In this document: positions 16,641 to 26,131 of the stretch, piece by piece | Numbering within the stretch: the first letter of the stretch is position 1 | Layout of the letters: each line of letters starts with the position of its first letter | NCBI GenBank assembly: GCA_964559435.1 | Contig: CAZLHI010000009.1 | Coordinates: 42,030 to 106,029 of the forward strand | Direction of reading: 5' to 3' | DNA: 64,000 nucleotides | Source of the DNA: Hebobacterum sp964559435 | Lineage (GTDB): Bacteria > Armatimonadota > Hebobacteria > Hebobacterales > Hebobacteraceae | Translations under genes and position numbers: made by a program | Notes under the pieces: generated by a model | Told to the model about the DNA's origin: nothing | Database searches by the model: none | What the model saw: the letters and a program-made list of their open reading frames with translations, nothing else

Positions 16641-17720
16641 ATGACGCGAAGAAACCTCCTCTTGATCGTGTTTGTCGTGTTGGCCGCTGCGGTCGTCTTC
16701 GCGCATGTCCGAGCGGGGCGGCCGCGCGTGGTCGCCCGAGGCGAGGGTGCGTCCGTCTCGGTCCCTGCGAGCGACGGCCGCTTTCTTCTCTGGCTAGAGA
16801 CAGATGATGGCGAAGCGCGCCTGGTGTCTCTCGGGCGCTTCCCTCGGAGGACCCATGCTGTCTTCACCTCCTCCCATCTTTCGGGGCTGGCTGTGGCAGA
16901 CGGCGCCGCCTTTGTCACGCGAGCGTTACACTCTGAGGGTGAAGAGCGGGGCGCCGAGCTGCTTCGCATCGACCTCAAAGATGGCGCGGTGGAGGTCCTG
17001 TCGCCACTACCGCGCGCGGCTGAGCAGATCGTGTGCGGCGACGGCTTCCTCTGCTGGCGGGAGTACCGCGACTCGTCCCTGCCAGCAGTGCCTTTTGTCG
17101 TCGCTGCTGCTCCGCTTCACGTGCTCCGGGTGTGCTCGGAGACCCCCGGCGAGGTGACGACTGCGGCGGTCCTGCCCGCCGAACCCCAAGGCGCCAGAGA
17201 CGATGTCGAGTTGGTGGGCATCGCCGACGGCCGCGTCTACTGGGTCGAACGCGCGACCAAAGGCGGGGCGGCCCAAACCGCGATCCGCCACACGGTGCCT
17301 CCCGACGGCCAGCCACAGACGCTGACTGAGGAGCCCGGGCGGCGCTCGGCTGTGCTCCTGGACGGGAGCCTGCTGTGGACAGCGCCCTCGGAGGAATGTC
17401 CGGAGCAAGCAGTGCTCGCCTCGGTAAAGCGTTTACCGCTTGGCGAGACCGACGCTGAGATCATCGCCGACTGGCTCAACGCGGAGGCCGGGCTCCTGGC
17501 CTCCTCCGGTCAGGCCTGGGTCCAGGAGCGGCACCGGCTCTGGCGACTTGGGCTCCAGCGCGGTCAGCAGCGCGTTCAGGCGACCGGCCCGCCCGGAATT
17601 GTGGACACGTGTGTGCTGGGCGGCGAGCAGTACCTAGTCCTGCGAAGAGGCACCGAAGTTGTCCTCGCAAGGAGGCCGCTCACCTGGTCGGCGCGGTTGC
17701 TCCGCTCACTCACGCCCTGA
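16641..17720 (+). CDS. Membrane-anchored beta-propeller-like protein
   Basis: 359 residues. An N-terminal signal anchor (LLLIVFVVLAAAVVFAHV) leads into repeated short strands ending in WLE, CWRE, YWVE and LWTA, consistent with propeller blades of the DUF5050/TolB kind. No catalytic residues are recognised. ATG 16641 is preferred over GTG 16617 because AAGGTGG lies just upstream and the anchor then begins at residue 5. It heads a same-strand run with NHL, ABC ATPase and permease genes, which suggests a sensing or binding part of that transporter; this is inferred from position. Confidence 0.75.
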   Translation: MTRRNLLLIVFVVLAAAVVFAHVRAGRPRVVARGEGASVSVPASDGRFLLWLETDDGEARLVSLGRFPRRTHAVFTSSHLSGLAVADGAAFVTRALHSEGEERGAELLRIDLKDGAVEVLSPLPRAAEQIVCGDGFLCWREYRDSSLPAVPFVVAAAPLHVLRVCSETPGEVTTAAVLPAEPQGARDDVELVGIADGRVYWVERATKGGAAQTAIRHTVPPDGQPQTLTEEPGRRSAVLLDGSLLWTAPSEECPEQAVLASVKRLPLGETDAEIIADWLNAEAGLLASSGQAWVQERHRLWRLGLQRGQQRVQATGPPGIVDTCVLGGEQYLVLRRGTEVVLARRPLTWSARLLRSLTP

Positions 17721-17739
17721 AGATGCCGAGGTGCAGCGA

Positions 17740-18900
17740 ATGAGGAAGGAAGTCAACCCGGTTGTCGCGTTCCTCGGAATCCTGATTGCTCTGACCGTCG
17801 TTCAGGTCGTCTACTGGCGCGGCCTCATTGGCGGGCCGCCGGAGCCCCGGGGCAAGCGCGGCCCCACTGGCCCGACGACAGGTGACGAGTCGGTCGCTCC
17901 GAGGGGGTCGCTCGACATCTCAGTAACCACGCTCGCGGGCGAGCCCGAACCGGGACATCGAGATGGAGCTGCCGATAGAGCACGCTTCGACGGCCCGGCT
18001 GCAATCGCTGCCGGCCGCGCGGGGGCGACTTACATTGCCGACAGTCGGAACCATTGCGTTCGCGCCTTGTCGGCCGACGGCCAGGTAGAGACCGTAGCCG
18101 GAGCGCCGGGCGTGTCCGGCTTCGTAGATGGGCCCGCCGAGAAGGCCCTCTTCTTCGCGCCCGCGGGGCTCGCAGTTGCAGCCGACGGCAGCCTCCTGGT
18201 GGCCGACACAGGTAACCACTGCGTCCGGCGGATCACCCCGGCCGGGCTGGTGACCACCTATGCCGGGAGCGCCGCAGAGCGCGACGACCTGGGCCGGCCG
18301 CTCGGCGGCTACCGAGACGGCCCGGCCGGCGACGCTCGGTTCTGCTATCCTGTGGGGATTGCAGTTGACCGCCGTGGGTTCGCCTATGTGGCTGATACGG
18401 GGAACAGTGGAATCCGCTGCATTTCGCCGACGGGTCAGGTTTCCACGCTGCGGATGAATGGAGACGAGCCGCCGGAAGCCCCAACGCACCTTGCCATCGC
18501 ACCGGATGGCCGGCTCTGGGTGGCGGATACAGCGGGTGGCGCGCTGTGGGTGGGTCCGACAGACGGCCCGCTCAAGCGCTGGCGCCCGCAAGGCGAGGAC
18601 GTGTTTGCGTCACCTTCAGGTATTGCCGCGGCCCAGTTCCCACCGACGCGGCGCGCCATTGTTGTTGCCGACAGCAAAGGCAATTGCCTGTGGCAGATCG
18701 AGGGCAACGAGGTGTTGCTGCTCGCGGGCGAGCTCGGCCGTGAAGCCGCCGGCTGGCAGGACGGCAGCGGGGAGACGGCGCGATTCGCATCACCTGTCGG
18801 CCTCGCCGCTGGGCCGAAGGGCGAGGTCTATGTCGCGGACTTTGGCAACAACTGCCTGCGGCGCGTGCAGTTGGGCAAACACAGTGAGGAGGTCGGCTGA
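17740..18900 (+). CDS. NHL-repeat protein with membrane anchor
   Basis: 386 residues. A transmembrane anchor (VVAFLGILIALTVVQVVYW) and a Pro/Gly linker precede five or six NHL blades with the typical NHCVR and VADTGN motifs (for example VADTGNHCVRRITPAG and VADFGNNCLRRVQ). It forms an extracytoplasmic six-bladed propeller, usually a binding scaffold; some members are lyases, but no such signature is obvious. The ABC ATPase gene starts directly after its stop. Confidence 0.85.
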   Translation: MRKEVNPVVAFLGILIALTVVQVVYWRGLIGGPPEPRGKRGPTGPTTGDESVAPRGSLDISVTTLAGEPEPGHRDGAADRARFDGPAAIAAGRAGATYIADSRNHCVRALSADGQVETVAGAPGVSGFVDGPAEKALFFAPAGLAVAADGSLLVADTGNHCVRRITPAGLVTTYAGSAAERDDLGRPLGGYRDGPAGDARFCYPVGIAVDRRGFAYVADTGNSGIRCISPTGQVSTLRMNGDEPPEAPTHLAIAPDGRLWVADTAGGALWVGPTDGPLKRWRPQGEDVFASPSGIAAAQFPPTRRAIVVADSKGNCLWQIEGNEVLLLAGELGREAAGWQDGSGETARFASPVGLAAGPKGEVYVADFGNNCLRRVQLGKHSEEVG

Positions 18901-19791
18901 GTGCAGATTGAAATCCGAGGCCTGCGCAAGGTGTATCCGGGAGGCGTGGTGGCCCTCGAAGGTCTCGACCTCTCGATCCCGCCCGGCGTATTCGGGCTGT
19001 TGGGCCCGAACGGCTCCGGCAAGACAACGCTCATGCGCATCCTGGCGACGCTCCTGGAGCCTACCGCGGGTGAGGTCACGGTGGATGGCTGTGACGTTCG
19101 GCGAGACCGGTCGGCGATTCGCAACATGCTCGGCTACATGCCGCAAGAGTTCGGGTTCTATCCCACGCTCACCGCATATGAGACCCTCGACTACCTCGCT
19201 CTTCTCTGTCGCATCAATGACCCCACAGAGCGACGCTCGCGCATTCAGGAAGCCTTGGGAAGAGCCAACCTCGAAGAGTACGCTGCGCGCAGAGTCGGCA
19301 CTTTCTCCGGCGGAATGAAGCAGCGGCTGGGCGTCGCGCAAGCGCTGCTCGGCGACCCGCCCGTGCTGATCGTTGACGAGCCGACGGCCGGCCTCGACCC
19401 GGAGGAGCGAATCCGGCTGCGCAGCCTTCTCGTCGAGCTCGCCGCCGGTCGCATCGTCATCCTGTCCACTCATATCGTGACCGATGTCGAGGTGACCGCC
19501 GAGCGGCTCGCCATCCTGCATCGCGGGCGGTGTCTCTTCTCGGGCCGGGTATCGGACTTGCTGGCGCCGCTTGCCGGCAAGACATGGGTGATAGATATTG
19601 ACGAGACAGAGCTCTCCCAGGTCAGGCAGGATTCCTTCGTGACCGGCGTCTTTCGTTCGGCAACCGGGATGCAGGTCCGGGTCATCGCCGAGGAGATGTC
19701 GCATCCGCGGGGCCAGCTTGCAGCCCCGACACTGGACGACGCGTACGTGTCTGCCATGCAGCAGGAGGCCGAGTTCGTTGAGCTGCAGTGA
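18901..19791 (+). CDS. ABC transporter ATP-binding protein
   Basis: 296 residues with Walker A GPNGSGKTT, Q-loop MPQEFGFYP, signature FSGGMKQR (Phe replaces the usual Leu), Walker B VLIVDEPTAGLDP and switch His in LSTHIV. The C-terminal extension after residue 215 fits ABC-2 exporters. GTG 18901 immediately follows the upstream stop. The two downstream genes encode the matching permeases, so this is an export-type ABC system; the substrate is unknown. Confidence 0.93.
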   Translation: MQIEIRGLRKVYPGGVVALEGLDLSIPPGVFGLLGPNGSGKTTLMRILATLLEPTAGEVTVDGCDVRRDRSAIRNMLGYMPQEFGFYPTLTAYETLDYLALLCRINDPTERRSRIQEALGRANLEEYAARRVGTFSGGMKQRLGVAQALLGDPPVLIVDEPTAGLDPEERIRLRSLLVELAAGRIVILSTHIVTDVEVTAERLAILHRGRCLFSGRVSDLLAPLAGKTWVIDIDETELSQVRQDSFVTGVFRSATGMQVRVIAEEMSHPRGQLAAPTLDDAYVSAMQQEAEFVELQ

Positions 19792-21046
19792 CCTCCGCGC
19801 GTGGGCCGCGGTCGCCAGGCGGGAGTGGCAGGTCTCCCGGCGGTCTCCCGCGTTTTGGACGGTGGCGGCTCTCGGGGCCGTCCTCGCAATGTGGCGCTCG
19901 AGCGCGCCGGGCACGAGCGCCGCGTTGGCAGCCTACCAGACCGAGCAGGTCATCGTGCTCGGCGTAGGGGTCATCGCCATTTTGCTCTCAGGGTCGGCCG
20001 CGGCCCGCGATCATCGCCGACTCTGTCAGGAGCTCGTCTTCGCCAAGTCCCAGGGCACCACAGCTTCCCTCATCATGGCCCGCTTTGTCGCCGCGGCCCT
20101 CTGCATGCTCACTGTTGCGGCAATCGTGCTCACAGCATCCGCGCTCACCCAGCGGGCCCTCGGAGGGACCCCGCTCCGACTCGCCCCTTACCTAGCGGCC
20201 CTCGCGCGCTCGGCGGTCCCAATCGCCCTGGCCGCCACCCTTGGTTTCGCTCTCGCCAGCCTCTTCACCACGCCTCTCGCCGGCGGAGTCGCCGCCATCT
20301 ATTGGGTCGCGGTCCCGCTCGCCCGATCTCACATACCCATCGCCTTCGACTTCACTCTCTCCCAGCACTGGCCGCTTTCCGTTCTGCTCATCCTCGCTTT
20401 CATCATGCTGACAGCAGGTCTGCACGCTTACCCAGTTCGCAGCGATCGCCGTCGCGCGCGGCATCTGGTGTGTGCGTCGGTGGTCCTCTTCGCGGCCGCG
20501 GCCTTGGCCGCCTTCGGGATTGCCTCGGCTGGAGACGACGGTTTGCTTGGGCCAGACCCTGTCCTCGCCGCCATGGCGAGCCAGACCAGTGAGAGGCACC
20601 GCAGAGCGCCCGGGTTCTGGCTGCCCGACCCAAACGGCCGCATTGTCGGCCTGAGTGACTTCTTCGGCCGGCCGGTCCTACTCGTTTTCTGGGGCCCCGG
20701 TGCGCCCAGGTCGGCCCGCGCGCTGGCTGTCGTCCGCGAAGTGGCCGCTCGCCATCGGGACGCGAGTCTCGCCGCTATCGCGGTCTGCCTCGACCGAGAT
20801 GCTGAGACGCTAGGCGCCTTCGTGCCGGAGGCCGGCGACGACGTCGTCCTACTGTGGGATCGCGGCCGCCATTTCGGTGACGGCCTCGAGTGGTCGGACT
20901 CACCTGCAGCCGTCAGCTACGAGGTCACTGAAGTGCCCACTGCAGTCCTGCTCGACCAAGGCCACAACATCGTCCAGGTGTTTGCGGGAGAAGACGGCCT
21001 CGATCTGGTCCAGCCCGCGCTCTCTCGCCTTGTAGGTAAGGAATGA
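19778..21046 (+). CDS. ABC permease fused to a cysteine-less thioredoxin-like domain
   Basis: About 422 residues. The first 250 form an ABC-2-like permease with about six transmembrane helices (VIVLGVGVIAILLSG, LALASLFTTPLAGGV and others). Residues 270-422 have a TlpA/AhpC-like thioredoxin fold: PGFWLPDPNGRIVGLSDFFG, VLLVFWGPGAPRS, and a cis-Pro strand EVPTAVLLDQ. Where TlpA proteins carry WCPPC, this reads GAPRS, so both redox cysteines are missing and the domain can only bind or scaffold. The start is taken as TTG 19778: GCAGGAGG lies nine bases before it, no better start exists, and it overlaps the ATPase gene by 14 bases. Confidence 0.8.
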   Translation: MSCSDLRAWAAVARREWQVSRRSPAFWTVAALGAVLAMWRSSAPGTSAALAAYQTEQVIVLGVGVIAILLSGSAAARDHRRLCQELVFAKSQGTTASLIMARFVAAALCMLTVAAIVLTASALTQRALGGTPLRLAPYLAALARSAVPIALAATLGFALASLFTTPLAGGVAAIYWVAVPLARSHIPIAFDFTLSQHWPLSVLLILAFIMLTAGLHAYPVRSDRRRARHLVCASVVLFAAAALAAFGIASAGDDGLLGPDPVLAAMASQTSERHRRAPGFWLPDPNGRIVGLSDFFGRPVLLVFWGPGAPRSARALAVVREVAARHRDASLAAIAVCLDRDAETLGAFVPEAGDDVVLLWDRGRHFGDGLEWSDSPAAVSYEVTEVPTAVLLDQGHNIVQVFAGEDGLDLVQPALSRLVGKE

Positions 21047-23121
21047 GCACCGATACCTCACTCTCCTCCAGGAAGAGGCACGCGGGCATCTGGCTCTACA
21101 ATGTCCGCATTCTCCTTGGCAACACCTATTGGCTTGTGGTGACCCCGGTCGCCGCCATCCAGCTGATTCTCTTCTGGAACATGGCCACTGCGACGTTGTT
21201 CTCTGTCGCCCGGGCCGCGCAGACGGTGGAGCTCCTCGCTCCGATTCTCGCGGCTTTCCTTTGCGCGCACGCCCTCGCCCCGGAGCAGGATGGTGTCGGC
21301 GAGCTCGTCTTCGTGCGCCCCGTGTCGGTGGAGAAGGTGCTGGCTCTGCGTCTTGCTGTCATCTTCACCTTCGTCTTCGCAGCGCTCACTCCGGCCTTCG
21401 TCATCTACGCCGTCGGGATCGATGGTTTCCCGCTCGCGGTCACTCTGCTCGCAGCTATCCCCTCCATGCTGATGCTGTCCGTGCTCGCCATGGCGCTCGC
21501 CAGCGCCGCACGCAATCCCATGCTTGGATTCGCGGGGGCTGGGGCCTTTTGGGCTCTAGATCTGGTCATCGGCGGCTACTTCAATCCGCTCGTGTCACTT
21601 CACGGGTTCGCCGACTACGTGGCCGGCCGCCCGATGTCCGAGCAGTGGGTGGTGAGCAAGTTGGTCCTGCTGGCCCTGGCCGCACTGATCTACGCCTGGC
21701 AGCGCCGCATGCTTGGGCGGCCGGCCGGGCCGCGCCGCTGGATCAGCGCGGTCCGAGCGGGCGTCACGGTGGGCCTGCTTCTCCTGGTGTATGTCTCGTC
21801 TGGCGCAGCGTATAAGGTCGCCTACGGCATCGCGCACGAGCGCGACCTGGGAGCCCGTGCCCGGCTCTGGTACCAGCAGCAGTTCCGCGGCTATGGGCCG
21901 ATCCCGGTGCCTTGGATGTTCGGTCCGGCCTTTGCTCTGTATGTCCAGGCCGAACTCGGGCGCAACCTTCCGCTGGCCGACACCGGAGCCGGCGGACTCT
22001 GGGCTCCAATCGACTTGGAGCGCATGCAGCAGTTGGTATCCCGCTACCCCCGGAGCATCTGGGCCGACAACGCTCAGTACGAGATAGCCCGATACGCGGC
22101 GCGGCAGCCGGCACGCCTAGGCTGGCTCGTGCTGGCGTACGAGCCCGCGAGGTCACAGCCCGTCAGAACGAAGATCGCCGAGGACATCGCGAGGGCCGCG
22201 CAGGAGTACGAGGTGCTTGCTGATCGGTATCCGAACAGTCCGTTTGCCCCCCTGGCGCTGGCCGAATGCGCAGCGATTGCGCTTCGAGTTTTCGACTTCC
22301 ACGCCGCGCGCGTCGCTTATGAGCGTCTCGTTCACGAGCACCCGACCGCGCCGGAGAGCTACCAGGCCGGCCTGAAGCTGAGCGCCCTCAACCTTCGCGA
22401 AGGCGCCTCGGATGATGCCCTCCGCGCCGCCGACGTCGCTGCTGGCGTAGCGCCGTGGGATAGGAAGGCGGAAGCTCTGCTCGCCGCCGCTCGCGCGGCG
22501 GGCCAGGCCGGCGATGGGGAGATCGCCCGTGATCGCTACCGACGCGCCCGCGAGTCGGCCCGCGAAGCGATCGAGCGCGCCACCCGCGGAGAGAAGACCC
22601 CCAGCAACATCCCGAAGGGAGATCTCTTCGAACGGAGCAATGCCATCATCACCGCCGCCGGGCGAGCCCTGGCCGGCCGCGCCGCGGTCCCGGCCGTGCC
22701 CTCGACCGGATCACGTGTCATGGGACGGGTACTTCGGAATGGCGCTGGCGCTTCCTCGATCCGCGTGGCGCTGGGGGCCTCGCCGGCCGCGAACGGCCTT
22801 CCGTCGCCTTTCCTCGCCGGTCCTGCCGCGTCTGCCGTCACCGACGACGACGGGCGGTTCCACCTCGACAATCTTCCTCCCGGCTCCTATCGAGCGGCCG
22901 CGTTTGCCTTCCCAGTCCCGCGGGACGCTTCGGATATCGTGATGGACGGGCTGTCTCTTCCGGTTCGCGTGGAGGGCGCCACCGTCGTGCTGCCCGACCT
23001 GCACGTTCGGCAGGTCTCCGTCACCGACGCGCCTGAAATGCTGAGGCCGCCTCCCACCATCCGTCGGTCCGAGCGCTCGTCCTCCCGGCGAGGTCGCGGA
23101 GCACGGCGGAGCCGGCCGTAG
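21043..23121 (+). CDS. ABC permease fused to TPR-like and carboxypeptidase-regulatory-like domains
   Basis: 692 residues in three parts. Residues 1-255 are an ABC-2 permease with six or more helices, including APEQDGVGELVFVRPVSVEK, close to the start of the upstream permease. Residues about 260-550 are extracytoplasmic helical repeats (EYEVLADRYPNSPFAPLALA, AYERLVHEHPTAPESYQAG) of TPR/outer-membrane-lipoprotein type. Residues about 570-650 form a carboxypeptidase-regulatory-like beta-sandwich (DDDGRFHLDNLPPGSYRAAA). An Arg/Ser-rich tail ends the protein. ATG 21043 overlaps the upstream stop. The architecture suggests an exporter that holds its cargo or a cell-wall partner outside the membrane. 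Confidence 0.8.
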   Translation: MSTDTSLSSRKRHAGIWLYNVRILLGNTYWLVVTPVAAIQLILFWNMATATLFSVARAAQTVELLAPILAAFLCAHALAPEQDGVGELVFVRPVSVEKVLALRLAVIFTFVFAALTPAFVIYAVGIDGFPLAVTLLAAIPSMLMLSVLAMALASAARNPMLGFAGAGAFWALDLVIGGYFNPLVSLHGFADYVAGRPMSEQWVVSKLVLLALAALIYAWQRRMLGRPAGPRRWISAVRAGVTVGLLLLVYVSSGAAYKVAYGIAHERDLGARARLWYQQQFRGYGPIPVPWMFGPAFALYVQAELGRNLPLADTGAGGLWAPIDLERMQQLVSRYPRSIWADNAQYEIARYAARQPARLGWLVLAYEPARSQPVRTKIAEDIARAAQEYEVLADRYPNSPFAPLALAECAAIALRVFDFHAARVAYERLVHEHPTAPESYQAGLKLSALNLREGASDDALRAADVAAGVAPWDRKAEALLAAARAAGQAGDGEIARDRYRRARESAREAIERATRGEKTPSNIPKGDLFERSNAIITAAGRALAGRAAVPAVPSTGSRVMGRVLRNGAGASSIRVALGASPAANGLPSPFLAGPAASAVTDDDGRFHLDNLPPGSYRAAAFAFPVPRDASDIVMDGLSLPVRVEGATVVLPDLHVRQVSVTDAPEMLRPPPTIRRSERSSSRRGRGARRSRP

Positions 23122-23349
23122 CCGGGCGCTCGGCCGGTACTCATGCCATTTCCGAAGCACCATGCGCCGACCGAACGGGGCGTGGGGGCCGCTCGTGCCC
23201 GCAGGACTCCGTGTTAACTCGGGCTTCGTTGTCGTGGCATCATGAGACGCCCACTGCGCCAATGCTGGACCCACCACGCGTCAACCGCGCGGGAGCTCAG
23301 CGAAGAGGCGTAAGGGCCGCCTGCGAAGGAGCCTGGAAGGGCTCGGCGT

Positions 23350-25155
23350 ATGCTCTGTGACTGTGGGCATAGTCTGGTGTCTGAAGGCACGTCGGCGCGC
23401 AATCGAATAGCCAATTCGGGCGGAGGCCGGCACGGCCGCTCTCAGGGCATGCCGCCGGGCCGCCAGCCGCGTCAGGACTGGCGCACTGCCGGTCTCGCGG
23501 CCGGCCTCGTGCTGTGCGCTCTCGTAGTGACCGTCGGCCTCGCGGATCCCGGCGGGGCGGTTTCATGGAGCTATCAGGTACTCACCTTGTGTCTTTTGCT
23601 CGCCGCCGTCTTCGGGCGAGCCCTCGTGGGCACGGGGCCCAGCATGGAACAGCGGCAACCGGTGCCCTGGTTCTCCCGTCTAGCTGTGCCAGCCCTTGTG
23701 CTCGCCGCCCTCCTCCCGCATGGACTTGCGCTGAAGGCCGGCTTTGTGTCCGACGACTTCGGCCTGGCTCTGGTTGCGCGCCAAAGCTCGGGCCTGATCG
23801 ATGCGATGCGCGCCCGAGAAGCTTTCGTTGCCTTTCACCGACCTATACCCGTCTTCTTGTGGTGGGCGGGAGATCGCCTCTGGTCCGGCGCGCCGGTTGG
23901 CTATCACGTGGTCAGCCTGCTCCTTCATGCCGTGAATTCAGTGCTCGTCTTTGCGGTGGGCCGGCGCGTGATCGGCAGCGGCTACGGGGCCCTCGCGGCC
24001 GCCGCGCTCTTCGCGGTCCATCCATTGAATGTCGAGGCTGTCACGTGGTGTGCCGCCAGTCCCGATTTGCTGTGCGCCATGTTCAGCCTCCTGTCCCTTC
24101 TCTTTCTGGAACTGCACATCCGATCTGGCACGCGGCGCGGCGGTTGGTTCACGCTGGTGATTGCTCTCTGCGCTTTCGTCCTGGCGCTGCTGAGCAAAGA
24201 GCTGGCGCTCGCCATGCCCGGCATCGTCGCGGCGCGCCTGCTCATCGGCGAGGACGTGGCGCGACGTCGCCAAACGATCGCCGTCATCGGCTCTTACGCG
24301 CTGATCCTCGCCGGCTACCTCGTGTGGCGGGTCCGGATCTTGGGCGGGTTCGGTGGCTATGAGACGCCGCTCAGTTTCTGGAACACCGTCTTCCCGTCCG
24401 CGCCCCTGCTGGTGATGGCCGATTTCTTGTTCCCGCTTCACAGGGACCTCGTTGGGGCCTCGGCGCCGGCCGTGTTATGGTGGGCCGTCGTCATCCTGAT
24501 GGGCCTAGGCGCACTCTGGTTGCTGCGCAGGCTCGACCAAGCTCCTGCGCGAGTGCTCTGGCTATGTGTGGCATTCCTTTTCGTCGCGGCCGTGCCGACG
24601 TGGATGTCGCGGTGGCATCCCTCGACGTCCTTCGAGTGGACGCGCTTCGCCTACTTCCCGGCTATCGGGCTGGCCTGGCTCTTCGGCGCGGTCTGCGCCG
24701 GCCGCGGGTTTGCGTGGCGGCAGAGCGGCGCCGCGGCAGCCGCGATCTGCCTCGTCGGCGCCGCGCTGACGGTGTGGTACTCCCTGCCCTGGGTACAGGC
24801 TGGTCGCTTGGCCTCCAGTGTTCTAGCCGCCGGGGTGCGCCGGGCGGAGGAGTTCTCCACTCCCGTGGGTCCGCCGACGTTGTACGTGTCCGGCCTGCCC
24901 GAAGCGGTGCACGGCGCGCCGGTGTTCGCCTACTGCTACCCGCAAGCGGTCATGCTCGCCTGCGAGTCGCCCATTGCAGTGCACGTCGTCTCCGCGCGGC
25001 CACAAACTGAAGCCGTGCACCCCGACGTGATGGCCGCCTCCGTTCTCGACCGAGGCGAGTATCTTCTCTCATGGCACGCCGGCAAGGCGGAGTTCGAAGT
25101 CGTTCGGGCCGGCCGTTTCGAGCCCGCGCAACTCCTGAGAGGTGATCGGCCGTGA
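23350..25155 (+). CDS. GT-C fold membrane glycosyltransferase (TMTC/PMT-like)
   Basis: Up to 601 residues with 10 or more transmembrane helices. After the second helix comes FVSDDFGLAL, with the acidic pair of GT-C enzymes in the first extracytoplasmic loop. HRPIPVFLWWAGDRLWSG, GYHVVSLLLHAVNSVLV and AVHPLNVEAVTW are hallmarks of the bacterial TMTC-like/ArnT-PMT group. These enzymes transfer sugar from a polyprenyl-phosphate donor to protein or lipid outside the membrane. GGAAGGG precedes ATG 23350; ATG 23449 would give a shorter, more usual N-terminus. The stop overlaps the TPR gene by four bases. Confidence 0.82.
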   Translation: MLCDCGHSLVSEGTSARNRIANSGGGRHGRSQGMPPGRQPRQDWRTAGLAAGLVLCALVVTVGLADPGGAVSWSYQVLTLCLLLAAVFGRALVGTGPSMEQRQPVPWFSRLAVPALVLAALLPHGLALKAGFVSDDFGLALVARQSSGLIDAMRAREAFVAFHRPIPVFLWWAGDRLWSGAPVGYHVVSLLLHAVNSVLVFAVGRRVIGSGYGALAAAALFAVHPLNVEAVTWCAASPDLLCAMFSLLSLLFLELHIRSGTRRGGWFTLVIALCAFVLALLSKELALAMPGIVAARLLIGEDVARRRQTIAVIGSYALILAGYLVWRVRILGGFGGYETPLSFWNTVFPSAPLLVMADFLFPLHRDLVGASAPAVLWWAVVILMGLGALWLLRRLDQAPARVLWLCVAFLFVAAVPTWMSRWHPSTSFEWTRFAYFPAIGLAWLFGAVCAGRGFAWRQSGAAAAAICLVGAALTVWYSLPWVQAGRLASSVLAAGVRRAEEFSTPVGPPTLYVSGLPEAVHGAPVFAYCYPQAVMLACESPIAVHVVSARPQTEAVHPDVMAASVLDRGEYLLSWHAGKAEFEVVRAGRFEPAQLLRGDRP

Positions 25156-25814
25156 GGCGCGCTCTCCTTCGATCGGCCCTGGTTCTGGATGCCGCCTTGG
25201 CAATAGGCGTTCTCTTCCTCGTGATCGGGGCCGAGCAAGAGCAGCGAATGTTCCAGTTCTGCACGAAAGTGGCGGCCGGAGCGCAGCAGCTGGCAGAATC
25301 CGGACAGCACGACGCGGCACGCCAGGCTCTTGAGGATGCTCTCGGACTCTGCCCTGGTCACACAATCGTGCGGAAGGAACTCGCCGTGCAGCTTGCGTCG
25401 GTCGGCGATTACGCCGCCGCTGTCGGCCATCTTCGGCTCGTCCTCAAGGCATCGCCGGGGGATGCTGTCTCGGCGCGCAAGCTGGCCGAGCTGCTCCGGG
25501 AAAGAGGGCGTGGGCAGGAAGCGGTAGAGTACCTCCGCATGGCCTGCGAGGCGGAACCGCACAACGGAATGTCCTACCTTGCGCTCGCGGAGCTGCTGCT
25601 CGATGAGGGACAGCCCGAGGCCGCGCTCGATGTCGCCGAGAAAGGCGTAGCGCTCGCGCCCAAGGTGCCGAAGGCGCACGTCATCCTCGGCCTGGCATAC
25701 CTCGAGCTTGGCGAGCTGAGCTCTGCGCGCTCGGCCTTCGCGCGGGTGCTATCCCTCGACCCGCATAACCCGACCGCCCCACGCGCCCTGGCCGGTCTGC
25801 TCGACCGCCAATAG
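25152..25814 (+). CDS. TPR-repeat protein with signal anchor
   Basis: 220 residues. An N-terminal hydrophobic segment (LVLDAALAIGVLFLVIG) is followed by about five tetratricopeptide repeats, for example SYLALAELLLDEGQPEAAL and AHVILGLAYLELGELSSAR. It probably acts as an extracytoplasmic scaffold for the glycosyltransferase encoded just upstream, whose stop its GTG start overlaps; TMTC enzymes of higher organisms carry TPRs in the same chain, which supports the pairing. Confidence 0.82.
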   Translation: MRRALLRSALVLDAALAIGVLFLVIGAEQEQRMFQFCTKVAAGAQQLAESGQHDAARQALEDALGLCPGHTIVRKELAVQLASVGDYAAAVGHLRLVLKASPGDAVSARKLAELLRERGRGQEAVEYLRMACEAEPHNGMSYLALAELLLDEGQPEAALDVAEKGVALAPKVPKAHVILGLAYLELGELSSARSAFARVLSLDPHNPTAPRALAGLLDRQ

Positions 25815-26131
25815 CGTCCGTTCTTCGAGCGCCCTCTTGGCGTCGCCTCCTCCATCGGTACTCGTTGGCTCGGCAGGAATGAGCTCCGCCGCCGTGAAAC
25901 TGCCCATCGGGCGCGCCCGCGAGTTGGCATGCGTTGCCGCCGTGAGGGTGGACCTCTCAGCATTGCCGCGGGCCGCACGCATGCCGGGGCATTCGGCCCG
26001 ACAAGGAAGGACGGTTTCTGCGCGCTCATAATACTCGATACAACGCCTTTCAGTTTCGCATCATTGGGCCTCTGGCGGTTGCGGCGATCCTCCTTGCGAC
26101 CGCGGCCTGGTACAAGCCATGGGCCGACTCT

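Noticed and set aside
18790..19914. 374-residue reverse-strand frame over the ABC ATPase
   Set aside because: Shadow; the forward frame carries Walker A, Walker B and the signature motif.
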